Source of the DNA: Bowmanella dokdonensis
Lineage (GTDB): Bacteria; Pseudomonadota; Gammaproteobacteria; Enterobacterales; Alteromonadaceae
DNA: 64,000 nt
Assembly: GCF_017254865.1 (NCBI RefSeq)
Contig: NZ_JAFKCV010000013.1
Coordinates: 1-64,000 of the forward strand
Reading direction: 5' to 3'
Program-made: the position numbers and the translations under genes
Shown: in pieces, positions 50,995 to 60,875 of the stretch
Position numbering within the stretch: the first letter of the stretch is position 1
How the letters are laid out: each line of letters begins with the position of its first letter
Notes under the pieces: generated by a model
Databases searched by the model: none
The model's input: only the letters and a program-made list of their open reading frames with translations
Told to the model about the DNA's origin: nothing

Positions 50995-52779
50995 ATGACC
51001 AAACTTGCTATTACAGATGTTGTGCTCAGAGACGGCCACCAGTCATTACTGGCCACCCGCATGCGTCTGGACGATATGCTACCGATTGCCGAAAAGCTCG
51101 ATCAGGTAGGTTTCTGGTCCCTGGAATCCTGGGGCGGAGCCACATTTGATGCCTGCATTCGCTACCTTGGCGAAGATCCCTGGGACAGGATCCGCCAACT
51201 TAAAAAAGCCATGCCCAACACCCCGCAGCAAATGCTGCTCAGGGGCCAGAATCTGCTTGGCTACCGGCACTATGCCGATGACGTAGTACGAAAGTTTGTT
51301 GAACGGGCCCATAAAAATGGCGTGGATGTGTTCCGGATCTTCGACGCCATGAACGATGTACGTAACCTGCAAACGGCGGTCAGATCCGCAATCGATGTGG
51401 GAGCTCATGCCCAGGGCACTCTGGCGTACACCGTCAGCCCCGTCCACTCCATGGAGCTGTGGGTAAACATGGCCCGGGAACTGGAAGATATGGGTGTGCA
51501 TTCCATCTGTATTAAGGATATGGCCGGCTTGCTTAAGCCCTATGTTTGTGAAGAACTGATCACCAAATTAAAACAAGCCGTGGCCGTGCCTATTACCATG
51601 CAGTGCCATGCCACCACCGGACTTAGCACCGCCACCTATCAAAAAGCCATTGATGCCGGCATTGATATGCTGGATACCTCAATTTCCTCCATGAGCATGA
51701 CCTATGGCCACAGCGCAACCGAAACCATAGTGTCCATTGTCGAAGGCACGGAACGTGACACAGGACTGGATCTGGTGTTGCTGGAGGAAATCGCCGCCTA
51801 TTTTCGTGAGGTAAGGAAGAAGTACGCCAAATTCGAAGGCAGCCTTAAAGGGGTGGATTCACGCATTCTCATTGCCCAGGTGCCGGGCGGCATGCTGACC
51901 AATATGGAAAACCAGCTCCGTGAGCAGGGTGCACAAGACAAGCTGGATGCGGTGCTGAAGGAAATCCCTTCGGTGCGTGAAGATCTGGGGTACATCCCCT
52001 TGGTTACCCCGACGTCACAGATAGTCGGCAGCCAGGCCGTACTCAATGTGCTGACCGGTGAGCGTTACAAGAGTATTACCAAAGAAACCGCAGCCGTACT
52101 CAAAGGCGAGTATGGCGCCACTGCGGCGCCGGTCAATAAGGAGCTGCAAGCCAGGGTGCTGGAAGGTAAAGAGCCCATCACCTGCCGTCCCGCCGATCAG
52201 ATTGACGATGAGCTGGAAAGGCTGATCCTTGAACTGACAGAACTGGCGAGTAAGCAATCTATCCAGTTAGCCGCCGATGAAGTGGATGATGTGCTGACGT
52301 ATGCCTTATTCCAACAGGTCGGTCTGAAGTTTCTGCAAAACCGAAACAACCCTGAAGCCTTTGAGCCCGCTCCAGGCAAAGAGCCGACGCCGATTCCTGT
52401 TTCTTCTGGTAGTAGCAGACCGCAATCCAACAAAGAAGCTGCGGTCTACTCAGTCCGGGTGGATGGCAAGGTCTACCAGGTGGAAGTGGCTCAAAGTGGC
52501 GAGTTGACCGATATCCAGCCGGTAAAAAGCGCCGAACAGGCCCCGGATCGCGCCTCAGTGGCCGGCGCCGACACCCTGAATGCCCCCCTGGCGGGCAACG
52601 TGGTCAAGGTATTGGCCAAGCCCGGCGCTGAAGTCAGTAAAGGGGAAGTGGTGCTATTGATGGAAGCCATGAAGATGGAGACTGAAGTGCGTGCCAGCCA
52701 TGATGGTCAGGTTGTCGAGGTGCTGGTCAAAGAAGGTGACGCGGTGCAATCCGGACAGCCTCTGATGACACTGGGGTAA
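50995..52779 (+). CDS. oadA: Oxaloacetate decarboxylase alpha subunit
   Basis: 594 residues. The carboxyltransferase TIM barrel comes first ([53 protein letters not shown]), then a Pro/Ser-rich linker (about residues 460-485) and a biotinyl domain with Lys560 in [12 protein letters not shown]. It moves the carboxylate of oxaloacetate to biotin, and OadB then releases CO2. AGGAG precedes the ATG. Confidence 0.97.
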   Translation: MTKLAITDVVLRDGHQSLLATRMRLDDMLPIAEKLDQVGFWSLESWGGATFDACIRYLGEDPWDRIRQLKKAMPNTPQQMLLRGQNLLGYRHYADDVVRKFVERAHKNGVDVFRIFDAMNDVRNLQTAVRSAIDVGAHAQGTLAYTVSPVHSMELWVNMARELEDMGVHSICIKDMAGLLKPYVCEELITKLKQAVAVPITMQCHATTGLSTATYQKAIDAGIDMLDTSISSMSMTYGHSATETIVSIVEGTERDTGLDLVLLEEIAAYFREVRKKYAKFEGSLKGVDSRILIAQVPGGMLTNMENQLREQGAQDKLDAVLKEIPSVREDLGYIPLVTPTSQIVGSQAVLNVLTGERYKSITKETAAVLKGEYGATAAPVNKELQARVLEGKEPITCRPADQIDDELERLILELTELASKQSIQLAADEVDDVLTYALFQQVGLKFLQNRNNPEAFEPAPGKEPTPIPVSSGSSRPQSNKEAAVYSVRVDGKVYQVEVAQSGELTDIQPVKSAEQAPDRASVAGADTLNAPLAGNVVKVLAKPGAEVSKGEVVLLMEAMKMETEVRASHDGQVVEVLVKEGDAVQSGQPLMTLG

Positions 52780-52785
52780 CTCGAC

Positions 52786-53916
52786 ATGGAGAAGTTGACG
52801 ATCCTCTGGCATAGCACGGCCCTGGCTAATTTTACCCCCGGCCAATTGGTGATGATGGGGGTGGGACTGCTTTTGCTGTATCTGGCTATTGTCAGAAAAT
52901 TTGAGCCCCTGCTGTTGTTGCCTATCGGTTTTGGCGCCATTCTGACCAATATTCCGTTGGCAGGATTCAGCGAGCCCGGTGGCCTGCTCTATTACATCTA
53001 TCTGGTGGGCATCGATACTGGCGTCTTTCCGCTGTTGATCTTTATGGGGGTTGGGGCGTTGACCGATTTCGGTGCCCTGATTGCCAATCCCAGGATGCTG
53101 CTGCTGGGAGCTGCTGCCCAGTTCGGCATCTTCGCCACCCTGTTTGGCGCGATCCTGCTGAACCTGATCCCTGGTTTTGAGTTCAGCCTCAAGGACGCCT
53201 CGGCCATTGCCATCATCGGTGGAGCGGATGGTCCCACGGCCATCTTTTTGGCCTCACGTCTGGCCCCTGAACTGCTGGGGGCCATTGCAGTGGCAGCCTA
53301 TTCCTACATGGCCCTGGTGCCCATTATCCAACCACCGATTATGAGGGCGCTGACCACACCGGCGGAACGGGAGATCCGGATGGAGCAGCTACGTGTCGTC
53401 TCCAAGCGGGAGAAGATCATTTTCCCGCTGGCGGTCCTGTTGCTGACTATCCTGTTCCTGCCTAGCGCCACGCCGCTGGTGGGCATGTTCTGTCTGGGCA
53501 ACCTGATGCGCGAGTGTGGCGTAGTGGAACGGCTGAGCAAGACCGCCCAGAATGAACTGATCAATATCGTGACCATCTTCCTGGGCCTGGCTGTTGGCTC
53601 CAAGCTGTCTGCAGACAAGTTCCTCAAACTGGAGACACTGGGTATTCTGGCTCTGGGCGCCATTGCCTTTGCTATTGGCACAGCAACGGGTGTATTGATG
53701 GCCAAACTGATGAACCGCTTGAGCGGTGGAAAGGTCAACCCTCTGATTGGCGCTGCAGGTGTCTCAGCCGTGCCCATGGCGGCCCGTGTGGTCAACAAGG
53801 TGGGACTGGAGGCGAATCCGCACAATTTCCTGCTGATGCATGCCATGGGGCCGAATGTGGCCGGTGTACTGGGTTCGGCCGTGGCGGCGGGGATCCTGTT
53901 GGCACTGGTGGGCTGA
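52786..53916 (+). CDS. oadB: Oxaloacetate decarboxylase beta subunit, sodium pump
   Basis: 376 residues with about nine membrane segments. The conserved segments [38 protein letters not shown] (with the sodium-site aspartate), [20 protein letters not shown] and [19 protein letters not shown] are present. It couples decarboxylation of carboxybiotin to sodium export. Sodium bioenergetics supports a marine or saline habitat. Confidence 0.97.
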   Translation: MEKLTILWHSTALANFTPGQLVMMGVGLLLLYLAIVRKFEPLLLLPIGFGAILTNIPLAGFSEPGGLLYYIYLVGIDTGVFPLLIFMGVGALTDFGALIANPRMLLLGAAAQFGIFATLFGAILLNLIPGFEFSLKDASAIAIIGGADGPTAIFLASRLAPELLGAIAVAAYSYMALVPIIQPPIMRALTTPAEREIRMEQLRVVSKREKIIFPLAVLLLTILFLPSATPLVGMFCLGNLMRECGVVERLSKTAQNELINIVTIFLGLAVGSKLSADKFLKLETLGILALGAIAFAIGTATGVLMAKLMNRLSGGKVNPLIGAAGVSAVPMAARVVNKVGLEANPHNFLLMHAMGPNVAGVLGSAVAAGILLALVG

Positions 53917-53926
53917 TTAAGCTTAG

Positions 53927-53984
53927 GTCAGTTGTCGGTTATCCTGCATGGCTATCCGGAAGATGTAGTTCTCTGACAACTGAC
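53927..53984. terminator. Inverted heptad-like repeat after oadB
   Basis: GTCAGTTGTC (53927-53936) and its exact complement GACAACTGAC (53975-53984) are 38 bases apart. The unit matches the CAGTTGT heptad family near fliR and flhB. It lies between convergent genes and may act as a terminator. Confidence 0.55.
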
Positions 53985-53989
53985 AATGC

Positions 53990-54163
53990 TTACAAATGCG
54001 TCAACCACAGCATCAGGGTATAGAAAGCAGCGATAACCGCAGAAAAGACAAAGATATAGATAAAACCTTGCTTGCCCTGCGCGGCGGTGTAGCCGTTATG
54101 GCGTAAATACAGATACCAGATCAGGCAGAGAATGGCCGGGATCAGAAAAAGCAGTCTAAGCAA
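53990..54163 (-). CDS. Small membrane protein, 57 residues
   Basis: Too short for most gene finders, but well supported. A TTG at 54163 lies nine bases after AAGGGAG, and a CTG one codon upstream is also possible. The frame runs to a TAA at 53992-53990. It encodes two membrane helices (LRLLFLIPAILCLIWYLYLR and GFIYIFVFSAVIAAFYTLML) joined by a polar loop HNGYTAAQGKQ, and ends WLTHL. I recall similar short proteins in Alteromonadales, but not their function. It is convergent with oadB and divergent from dapE. Confidence 0.68.
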   Translation of the reverse strand: MLRLLFLIPAILCLIWYLYLRHNGYTAAQGKQGFIYIFVFSAVIAAFYTLMLWLTHL

Positions 54164-54314
54164 CAGAAAGTGCTCCCTTAATGCTGAATCGTTACTAACC
54201 CCTTGATTCTATTCCACTCCTTGACTTTAGCAAGTGTCATCTTGCTGTCTTAGTTCTGCCATAGGCTTGTCACAGGTTTTTTTTCTAATAGGGAAAAGTC
54301 CTGATGGAGTCGCT

Positions 54315-55556
54315 ATGCCCCTGTCCATCCAAGCCCAGCCCCTTGCATTGCTTTCCCTGCAGTACAGCCAGGAACTGATGCGCCGCCCATCCATTACCCC
54401 TGATGATCAGGGCTGCCAGCAGTGGCTGGCAGAACGGCTGACCGCCCTGGGCTTTCATTGTAAGTTTGTTGACAAGGAAGGGGTGAGCAATCTGGTGGCA
54501 ATGCTGGGGGAGGGAGAAAAGACCCTGGCGTTTGCCGGTCATACGGATATCGTGCCGCCGGGACCGTTGGATAAATGGTCAGTGGATCCATTCTCTGCTG
54601 AGGTGATCAATGACGAGCTCATCGGTCGCGGTGCGGCCGATATGAAAACCGGCATCGGGGCGATGCTGGCCGCCACTGAGCGGCATTTGCAGGCAGGATT
54701 ACCACTTAACCACCGGCTGGTATGGCTGATTACCAGTGATGAAGAGGGGGAAGCGGAGCACGGCTCCAAGGTGATCAAAGCTTACCTGGATGAACAGGAT
54801 ATTCACCTGGACTATTGTATCGTCGGTGAGCCCACTGCCACTTCTCATACCGGGGATACCATCAAGGTGGGCAGACGGGGAGCAATTTCAGCCAGGTTGC
54901 GGGTCAGTGGCAAGCAGGGGCATGTGGCCTATCCTAAGTATGCCGACAATGCCATTCACAAGATGGGCAAAGTCATTGAGGCTCTCAGCAGTATAGAATG
55001 GGATCAGGGCAGTGATGATTTTCCCGGTACCAGCTTACAGATTACCCATATAGATTCCGGCGCCTTTACAGACAATATCGTACCGGCCCAATGCGCCATC
55101 TGCTTCAATATCCGCTACAGCCACCGTTATGATCTGACCTCCCTGGAAAGGCTGGTTAATGACCGTCTGAATGAGGTCACCACTGACTTTGAGCTGTTAT
55201 GGGAGCGTCCCTGCCAGCCCTACTTCACCTCCACAGATCTTCAGAACAGTCTGATCCGACATGTGGAACAGGCCATTCATCGCAATACCGGTAAGTTTCC
55301 GGTCCTGTCCACCTCTGGCGGCACGTCAGACGGCCGTTTCTTTGCATCAACTACCACTCAGGTGGTGGAAGTGGGCGTCCCCAACAAGACCATCCATCAA
55401 ATCAACGAGCGTATCCATATTGCCGACCTTATCGCACTGGAAGATATTTACAGCGATCTTCTCCTATCCTTACTAGGGCGTGACCAAAGGGAATGGAACC
55501 CATGGGAAAAACGAAGCTGGCCGCTTGTCGGCGAGTATCAGGGATCACAAGAGTAA
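54315..55556 (+). CDS. dapE: Succinyl-diaminopimelate desuccinylase
   Basis: 413 residues from the ATG at 54315 with GGAG six bases upstream; an in-frame ATG at 54234 is not supported. It is an M20 metallopeptidase fold: the zinc ligands lie in FAGHTDIVPPG, GRGAADMKTGI and ITSDEEGEAEHG, and the substrate region STSGGTSDGRF is typical of DapE. It frees LL-diaminopimelate for lysine and cell wall. After the usual C-terminus it carries about 28 extra residues rich in Trp, Arg and Glu (REWNPWEKRSWPLVGEYQGS). Confidence 0.94.
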   Translation: MPLSIQAQPLALLSLQYSQELMRRPSITPDDQGCQQWLAERLTALGFHCKFVDKEGVSNLVAMLGEGEKTLAFAGHTDIVPPGPLDKWSVDPFSAEVINDELIGRGAADMKTGIGAMLAATERHLQAGLPLNHRLVWLITSDEEGEAEHGSKVIKAYLDEQDIHLDYCIVGEPTATSHTGDTIKVGRRGAISARLRVSGKQGHVAYPKYADNAIHKMGKVIEALSSIEWDQGSDDFPGTSLQITHIDSGAFTDNIVPAQCAICFNIRYSHRYDLTSLERLVNDRLNEVTTDFELLWERPCQPYFTSTDLQNSLIRHVEQAIHRNTGKFPVLSTSGGTSDGRFFASTTTQVVEVGVPNKTIHQINERIHIADLIALEDIYSDLLLSLLGRDQREWNPWEKRSWPLVGEYQGSQE

Positions 55557-55559
55557 AAA

Positions 55560-55585
55560 TGGCCCCAGCCCCAAGGTTGGGGCCA
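55560..55585 (+). terminator. Hairpin after dapE
   Basis: TGGCCCCA (55560-55567) pairs with TGGGGCCA (55578-55585), three bases after the dapE stop. No T run follows, so it is only a probable terminator. Confidence 0.5.
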
Positions 55586-55879
55586 GAACCCCTCACTCAA
55601 CGTTACTCCCAACTTGTTCAGATGGCTAATACAGCTTTACTCGCGATTGAAGGGTTCTTCGCTCTCAACAAAGACCAATGTGAAAGATAAACACGCCCTG
55701 GACTGATACAGCTTGATTCAATCTTTCTGGGGAGACTGTTCCGTGCAGGGGTCTTTGTCTGCCTGCACAGCTTTCCAAATGCAGAAATTAGGTAGAAGTA
55801 CCAATACAAGGAAATAGGCCGGCTGCCTAGAATAGGCGCTCAAGACTATCAGGTGGCAGGCCACTCGAGGAGGGATGCC
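55586..55879. other. Leader region of the hybrid kinase unit
   Basis: 294 bases without a gene. No sigma-28 or sigma-54 match was seen. It ends in the strong ribosome site GAGGAGGG that serves the small frame at 55880. Confidence 0.4.
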
Positions 55880-55990
55880 ATGAAGCGCATTTTTCGGCCA
55901 CATTTTCACAATCTGAATCTAAAGGAATATTTTCTCTCGGGCACAAGGGCAGCCATGACGGCTGTCTGGTCAGTGCAGCCAGATGTTTAA
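55880..55990 (+). CDS. Upstream small reading frame overlapping the hybrid kinase start
   Basis: A 36-residue frame, starting MKRIFRPHFHNLNLKEYFLS and ending VWSVQPDV, begins at an ATG placed after GAGGAGGGATGCC, the best ribosome site in the area. Its stop (55988-55990) overlaps the first codons of the hybrid kinase, whose own ATG at 55983 has no ribosome site. This looks like a leader peptide that couples translation to the kinase. It could also be a small protein with its own role; no family is recognised. Confidence 0.5.
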   Translation: MKRIFRPHFHNLNLKEYFLSGTRAAMTAVWSVQPDV

Positions 55991-58070
55991 CCGGCTCAGA
56001 CAGACATTTAGCCGGGATAACCGCCTGCTGCTGGTGTTCGCCAGTCTGATGCTGGTGATTTCATTGGTGATCGCAGCGATTTTCTATTTCAAGGATGAGC
56101 AGGTGGATCATCGGGTGGGCCTGATGCGGACGATGAATTTGGCTGCGGAAGATTTTGCCGCCGGATTGCTGCATCTGTCATTAAATAGCAGTGCCCCGAG
56201 TCACCGGCAGCAAGAGCAGGGCCTTGGCAGGCTGCACCAGGCGTTCAGGAGTTATCAGTTTATTAGCCAACAGTTATCGGCAAACGGAGAGGATCGGCAA
56301 CTGAATGAGGCCATAGAGTCTGTCTCCCGGCAGCTGGATCTGCTCCAGCAGTCTCACCATGAAAGTCCGGCATTCAGAGCCAGCATGTTAACGCTAAGCA
56401 GGCATGTACGTATTTTGGAGCAGCGGCTGGGGGGCGAGCTGGAAGAGCAGAGACAGATGCAAAATCTGTGGTTTGCCGGTGCTTTGTTTGTTTGCCTGGC
56501 CATCATGCTGAGCCTGGGTGGCGCTGTGGTGTATTCAGAGCGTCATCGCTCCCGTCTGGATGAGGCTCTTCGCGAGAGTCAGCGGCGCTTCCTGAAACTG
56601 ACCAAGCATATTGATGAGATATTCTGGCTGGAGGATGTGCAGGCCGGTAAATTGCTTTATGTCTCTCCCGCCTTTGAGAAGATCACCGGCCGCTCAGTCC
56701 AGACTGTGATGCAGGATGTGGCGAGATGGTTTGACTTTATCCATCCCGAGGACAGACAAAAAGTAGCAATAGTAAGGGAAGAGGCCCTGACCCGTCCTAT
56801 GAATATGGAGTTTCGTATTTTGTGCCCGGACGGCAGCATTCGCTGGATCAATGACAGGATATTCCCCCTGGTAGATGGGGCCAAGTCGAACAAGAAGGCC
56901 ACCAGCATCGCCTCCATCGCCAGGGACATCACCGACCAGCGTGAGCTGACCCTGCAGTTGTTCCAGGCCCAGAAGATGGATTCGCTGGGGCAGTTGACCG
57001 GCGGGGTGGCCCACGATTTCAATAATCTGCTGACTGTGGTACTGACCAACGCTGAGCTGCTGGCAGCCAGGCTGGCCAAGGAGCCCCAGTTGGCCTCCAT
57101 TGCAGTGATGATTGTCAGGGCGGCGGAAAGAGGTGCCAGCCTTAATCAACAATTACTGGCATTTTCCAGCAAACAGCAGTTGCAGCCAAAGGTGGTCAAT
57201 CTACCCCAGCTTCTCAGCGAAACCGTATCCTTGCTATCCCGTACGCTTGGAGAGTCTTACCAAATCCATCTGCAGTTACCGGACAAGCCCTTATTTGTTA
57301 GGGTGGACCCCGGCCAGCTACAGAATTCGCTGGTCAATCTGTGCCTGAACTCCCGGGATGCCATGCCCGGCGGCGGCAGTATCAGCATTGCCATGCGCAG
57401 GGTCGGGAAGACAGACAGCCTGGTATCTGAGCAGGACTCGGTGCACTTGCGAATTAAGGATAATGGCTGTGGTATTCCCGCCGAATTGATTGAGCGGGTA
57501 TTTGAACCTTTCTTTACCACCAAGGGGCCGGCCAAAGGCACGGGGCTGGGACTGAGCATGGTATTCGGATTTGTCAGGCAGTCAGGCGGTAAAATCCGTA
57601 TTGCTTCAAAGGTTGGCAAGGGCACCAGTGTGCACATCTATCTGCCTCTGTGCCGTCCCAGCTACGCAGGGCTGGAGCAGAATCCGGGTGAGCCTGAAGC
57701 GGCCAGACAAGCGCTGATACTGCTGGTGGAGGACGATTCATTGGTCAGAAACAGTACCGCCCGCATTCTGACTGAGACGGGTTATCGGGTGCTAGAGGCG
57801 GCCCACGGTGAGGAAGCACTGGAGTTACTAATGCTGCGCTCAGATATTGAGTTACTCTTTACCGATGTGGTGATGCCTGGCAAATACAACGGCTTTGAGC
57901 TCGCCGAGCAGGCCAGGTCAATTCATCCGCATATCGCCACCTTAGTAACCTCTGGCTACACGGGCAATAATGGTGATATGACTGGCTACACGGATCTGCT
58001 GCAAAAACCATATAAAAGTGAAACCCTGCTGGCCAGGATCAGGAAACTGTTAAACAGCAGTGCAAACTGA
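55983..58070 (+). CDS. Hybrid sensor histidine kinase
   Basis: 695 residues. Two membrane segments (about 14-34, LLLVFASLMLVISLVIAAIF, and about 161-181, LWFAGALFVCLAIMLSLGGA) enclose a helical periplasmic domain of about 125 residues. A PAS domain follows (about 205-320), then the dimerisation helix with the acceptor His in GGVAHDFNNLLT, the ATPase (NLCLNSRDAMPGGG, IKDNGCGIP, GTGLGLSMV) and a C-terminal receiver (LLVEDDSLVRNS, LLFTDVVMPG, LLQKPYKSE). The HDFNN type is common in hybrid kinases. The convergent FixJ-type regulator next door is a candidate partner (inference). Confidence 0.93.
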   Translation: MFNRLRQTFSRDNRLLLVFASLMLVISLVIAAIFYFKDEQVDHRVGLMRTMNLAAEDFAAGLLHLSLNSSAPSHRQQEQGLGRLHQAFRSYQFISQQLSANGEDRQLNEAIESVSRQLDLLQQSHHESPAFRASMLTLSRHVRILEQRLGGELEEQRQMQNLWFAGALFVCLAIMLSLGGAVVYSERHRSRLDEALRESQRRFLKLTKHIDEIFWLEDVQAGKLLYVSPAFEKITGRSVQTVMQDVARWFDFIHPEDRQKVAIVREEALTRPMNMEFRILCPDGSIRWINDRIFPLVDGAKSNKKATSIASIARDITDQRELTLQLFQAQKMDSLGQLTGGVAHDFNNLLTVVLTNAELLAARLAKEPQLASIAVMIVRAAERGASLNQQLLAFSSKQQLQPKVVNLPQLLSETVSLLSRTLGESYQIHLQLPDKPLFVRVDPGQLQNSLVNLCLNSRDAMPGGGSISIAMRRVGKTDSLVSEQDSVHLRIKDNGCGIPAELIERVFEPFFTTKGPAKGTGLGLSMVFGFVRQSGGKIRIASKVGKGTSVHIYLPLCRPSYAGLEQNPGEPEAARQALILLVEDDSLVRNSTARILTETGYRVLEAAHGEEALELLMLRSDIELLFTDVVMPGKYNGFELAEQARSIHPHIATLVTSGYTGNNGDMTGYTDLLQKPYKSETLLARIRKLLNSSAN

Positions 58071-58095
58071 GCGGACCAACTTGCTATCTTGCGTA

Positions 58096-58725
58096 TTAAT
58101 TCGGGGACCCGTTATTGGCATTTTTGCCCAGATCTGACAGCACCACCAACTGAGCGAGTATCGCCACGGACTTGATCTTCAATTTATTGAAGATACTTGC
58201 CTTATGGGCCTCCACAGTGCGAGGGCTTATGTAGAGTTGATGGGCTATGGCCGATGCTGACTTGCCACATGCCACCAACCGTGCCACAGACCTCTCTCGC
58301 TCTGAGAGTTGAGAGAGTTTTGCCCTGGCCTCCGCCCGAGGTAATTTGTCAGCCTGAATCTGTTTGTGTTTATCGATGGCTTGTTGCACCACCCCGATGA
58401 GTTCCTCACCAGATGCGGGCTTTTGCACAAGAGTATAGGCACCTCCTGACATGGCCTTGACTGTAGAAGCCACGTCTGCACTGCCAGAATAGATGATCAC
58501 AGGCAACTCCAAACCGAGGCTTTGTAATTGCTGCTGTAATTCCAGACCACTCATCTGTGGCATGGACAAATCCAGAACCAGACAGCTGTCTTTGATAGCA
58601 GGGCGGGCATTGATAAAATCTTTTGCAGAGCGATAGCTGTGCGTCTCATAACCGGCAAACCGGAACAGATTCTCCAATGAGGCCAGCACCAGCTCATCGT
58701 CATCAACCAGATAGACGATCGCCAT
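58096..58725 (-). CDS. FixJ/NarL-type response regulator
   Basis: 209 residues from the ATG at 58725 with AAGGAG nine bases upstream; a TTG two codons before it is too close to that site. The receiver has YLVDDDELVLASLE and phosphorylation aspartate in CLVLDLSMPQMSG, and the C-terminal LuxR-type helix-turn-helix reads LSERERSVARLVACGKSASA followed by ISPRTVEAHKASIFNKL. This layout is that of FixJ-type transcription factors. It ends 25 bases from the convergent hybrid kinase. Confidence 0.93.
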   Translation of the reverse strand: MAIVYLVDDDELVLASLENLFRFAGYETHSYRSAKDFINARPAIKDSCLVLDLSMPQMSGLELQQQLQSLGLELPVIIYSGSADVASTVKAMSGGAYTLVQKPASGEELIGVVQQAIDKHKQIQADKLPRAEARAKLSQLSERERSVARLVACGKSASAIAHQLYISPRTVEAHKASIFNKLKIKSVAILAQLVVLSDLGKNANNGSPN

Positions 58726-59011
58726 AGTCAAACTCCTTGTTGTCTAGCGAACCCAAAGTATAAGAAACCTGTGGTGATTCGCATTTTGTTTCAGACGAAT
58801 ATAATTCTGAAATCGCTTCTTCGGATAGGCTCAACAGGGTGAAACCTGAAATATTTAAGCCAGTTCTTTGTTGAAAATAGGTAGTTTTACGAATAGAGCG
58901 GTTTGATCCGCCATCGTAAGCTCTCATCCTCAAATTTTTCTCCTCAGGCCAGACATAGAGCCATGTGCCCGACGTCAGGCCAAGGAACAGTGCAAAAAGA
59001 GGATGACATCA
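58726..59011. other. Divergent intergenic region, regulator / chemotaxis operon
   Basis: 286 bases between the response regulator and the chemotaxis-type operon; it must contain both promoters. No perfect sigma-28 or sigma-54 site was seen. A minus-strand frame crosses it (see rejected items). Confidence 0.35.
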
Positions 59012-60196
59012 ATGCTACTACGGAGCCTGCCGCCAGTGTTTCTACCCCGGGGCTGTCTGCTTCTGGCTGTCGGCACCCTGGCAGGGGCCCTGGTATTGAC
59101 TGCCAACTCCGCCCTTATCTTTGGTGCTATGGCTCTGATGGGCATTAGCGGGGTCTTATATGAGAAGCTTCAAAAAAACGTAGTGACAGCACTGAATGCC
59201 CGTACCCGCGATCTTGAGAATTTGCAACTGCACATACCACCACCTGAAACGGTTCAGGCCACACAAATGTTGTTCTGCGACCTCAGTACCAGCATGCCGG
59301 TCATACAGAGGATTCTGAATGACAGTAAACAGGATATGACCCAGTCCACCGAAGCACTCAGTCGGCATTTCAGTGATATCAATCTTATTCTGGAGCAGGG
59401 ATTTGCCGCTGTCACTGACAAGGAACTGCATCAGAAGCAGGAGCGGGTTCATCAAGTCACCCAGACGGCTGACAGCAGCCTGACCCTGCTGTGGGAAGGG
59501 ATGGAGCAATCCGCCAAACGTGATACTCAGACCATGCTGGCCATGGAACAGTTGGTAGGACGCCTGCAGGGGCTCAGGCAGCGGGTCGAGGATGTTCAGA
59601 AGATCGCCGCCCAGATCAACCTTTTGGCCCTTAATGCTGCAATTGAGGCGGCACGCGCCGGCGAGTCTGGCCGCGGCTTCGCAGTGGTGGCAGATGAGGT
59701 ACGAAAGCTGGCGGGCCATTCGGCCACCACGGGGGAACAGATCAACCAAAGTGTCGAAGGCTTCGAGACCGGTCTGATGACGCTGGTGAAAGAGGCCCAG
59801 CAGGCTTTCGACGACAGTCGTGAGCAGCATCAGCAGAATCACCAGGTGAGTAAGCAAGCCATAGGAGAAATCACCGGCCAGCTCGACGCCCTGATGGAAG
59901 ACACCAACAACCTGCTATTCCTCAGAAGCGAAGTATCAGAACACATGCAGCAGGTGATTTATCACCTGCAATTCCAGGACCGACTGAGCCAAATCCTTGA
60001 GCATCTGGTGGAGACCCTGGAGCAGGTCGCTGAGTCGGGCAGGACAGCGGCTGAAGATCAATCTGGGCTGGTCAACCTGGACACCGGCTTCACCGCGTTT
60101 CTGGCCAGACGGGCCACCACAGATCTCGAGCGACACGCCCTCGGCGGCAAACATGCCAGCCCCATGGCAGAAGCTCAGGAAATCGAATTCTTCTAA
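59012..60196 (+). CDS. Methyl-accepting chemotaxis-like protein without ligand domain
   Basis: 394 residues from the ATG at 59012, nine bases after AGAGG; an ATG three codons upstream overlaps that site. Two closely spaced membrane segments ([40 protein letters not shown]) leave almost no periplasmic part. The signalling tip is typical ([35 protein letters not shown]). Toward the end [20 protein letters not shown] replaces the usual adaptation helix pattern. It heads the chemotaxis-type operon and probably senses a cytoplasmic or membrane signal (inference). Confidence 0.88.
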   Translation: MLLRSLPPVFLPRGCLLLAVGTLAGALVLTANSALIFGAMALMGISGVLYEKLQKNVVTALNARTRDLENLQLHIPPPETVQATQMLFCDLSTSMPVIQRILNDSKQDMTQSTEALSRHFSDINLILEQGFAAVTDKELHQKQERVHQVTQTADSSLTLLWEGMEQSAKRDTQTMLAMEQLVGRLQGLRQRVEDVQKIAAQINLLALNAAIEAARAGESGRGFAVVADEVRKLAGHSATTGEQINQSVEGFETGLMTLVKEAQQAFDDSREQHQQNHQVSKQAIGEITGQLDALMEDTNNLLFLRSEVSEHMQQVIYHLQFQDRLSQILEHLVETLEQVAESGRTAAEDQSGLVNLDTGFTAFLARRATTDLERHALGGKHASPMAEAQEIEFF

Positions 60197-60211
60197 CCAG
60201 TTGAGGTTGCT

Positions 60212-60574
60212 ATGAGCAAAACCATTTTGATAGTTGATGACTCGGCGTCGGTCCGGCAGGTGGTCGCCCTGGCCCTGAAAGGTGCGGGTCACCAGGTCAT
60301 TGAAGCGGTGGACGGTAAGGATGCCCTGAGCAAACTGGACGGTCAGAAAATCAATCTGATCGTCAGCGACGTCAATATGCCCAATATGGATGGCCTGAGC
60401 TTTGTCAAAGCGGCAAAGGAAATCAGCGCCTACCGTTTTACCCCGGTTCTGATGTTGACCACAGAATCCGGCCAAGACAAGAAAGATGAGGGCAGGGCCG
60501 CCGGTGTCAAAGCCTGGCTGGTGAAGCCGTTCAAGCCGGATGTGTTGCTCTCTGCCGTGACCAAACTGGCTTAG
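60212..60574 (+). CDS. CheY-like single-domain response regulator
   Basis: 120 residues, a lone receiver domain: ILIVDDSASVRQVVALALKG, the phosphorylation site in LIVSDVNMPNMDGL, the conserved Thr/Lys in LMLTTESGQDKKDEGR and WLVKPFKP. It should be phosphorylated by the CheA encoded two genes downstream. It may not bind FliM, since the operon looks separate from the flagellar one. The STAS gene follows by 13 bases. Confidence 0.93.
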   Translation: MSKTILIVDDSASVRQVVALALKGAGHQVIEAVDGKDALSKLDGQKINLIVSDVNMPNMDGLSFVKAAKEISAYRFTPVLMLTTESGQDKKDEGRAAGVKAWLVKPFKPDVLLSAVTKLA

Positions 60575-60587
60575 AGGAATTCCTTAA

Positions 60588-60875
60588 GTGGCAAAGAATC
60601 AAATAACTGACTGGCGGGCACCCGAGACTCTGACCATCTACGACGTAGCGGGCCTGGAAAAGGAAATTTTTCCCCAGGGACCCAGTGTCGGGAACTGGAA
60701 GCTGGATCTGTCGGCAGTGGCTGAGATTGATGGGGCCGGTATTCAGTGGCTGATGACATTTATGCGGCGGATCAGGCAAGCGGGCGGTTCGGTGACGCTG
60801 ACCCATCTGTCTGATGCTGTCCTTCAGGCATCAGAGCTGCTCGGCTTGAACTGGCATAAGGAGCAAGGCGCGTGA
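60588..60875 (+). CDS. STAS-domain protein of the chemotaxis operon
   Basis: 95 residues. The STAS core is readable (NWKLDLSAVAEIDGAGIQWL, GGSVTLTHLSDAVLQASELL), but the usual conserved Ser at the phosphorylation turn appears as Ala or Gly (EIDGAG), so regulation by phosphorylation is doubtful. The start is GTG at 60588 after GAGGAAT. Its stop overlaps the cheA GTG by four bases. Similar STAS genes sit before cheA in accessory chemosensory clusters of Vibrio and Shewanella. Confidence 0.85.
   Translation: MAKNQITDWRAPETLTIYDVAGLEKEIFPQGPSVGNWKLDLSAVAEIDGAGIQWLMTFMRRIRQAGGSVTLTHLSDAVLQASELLGLNWHKEQGA

Noticed and set aside
58703..58927. A minus-strand frame of about 74 residues (ATG at 58927) ahead of the FixJ-type regulator
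   Set aside because: It overlaps the regulator start in another frame and has only a distant ribosome site; it might be a small leader gene, but support is weak.
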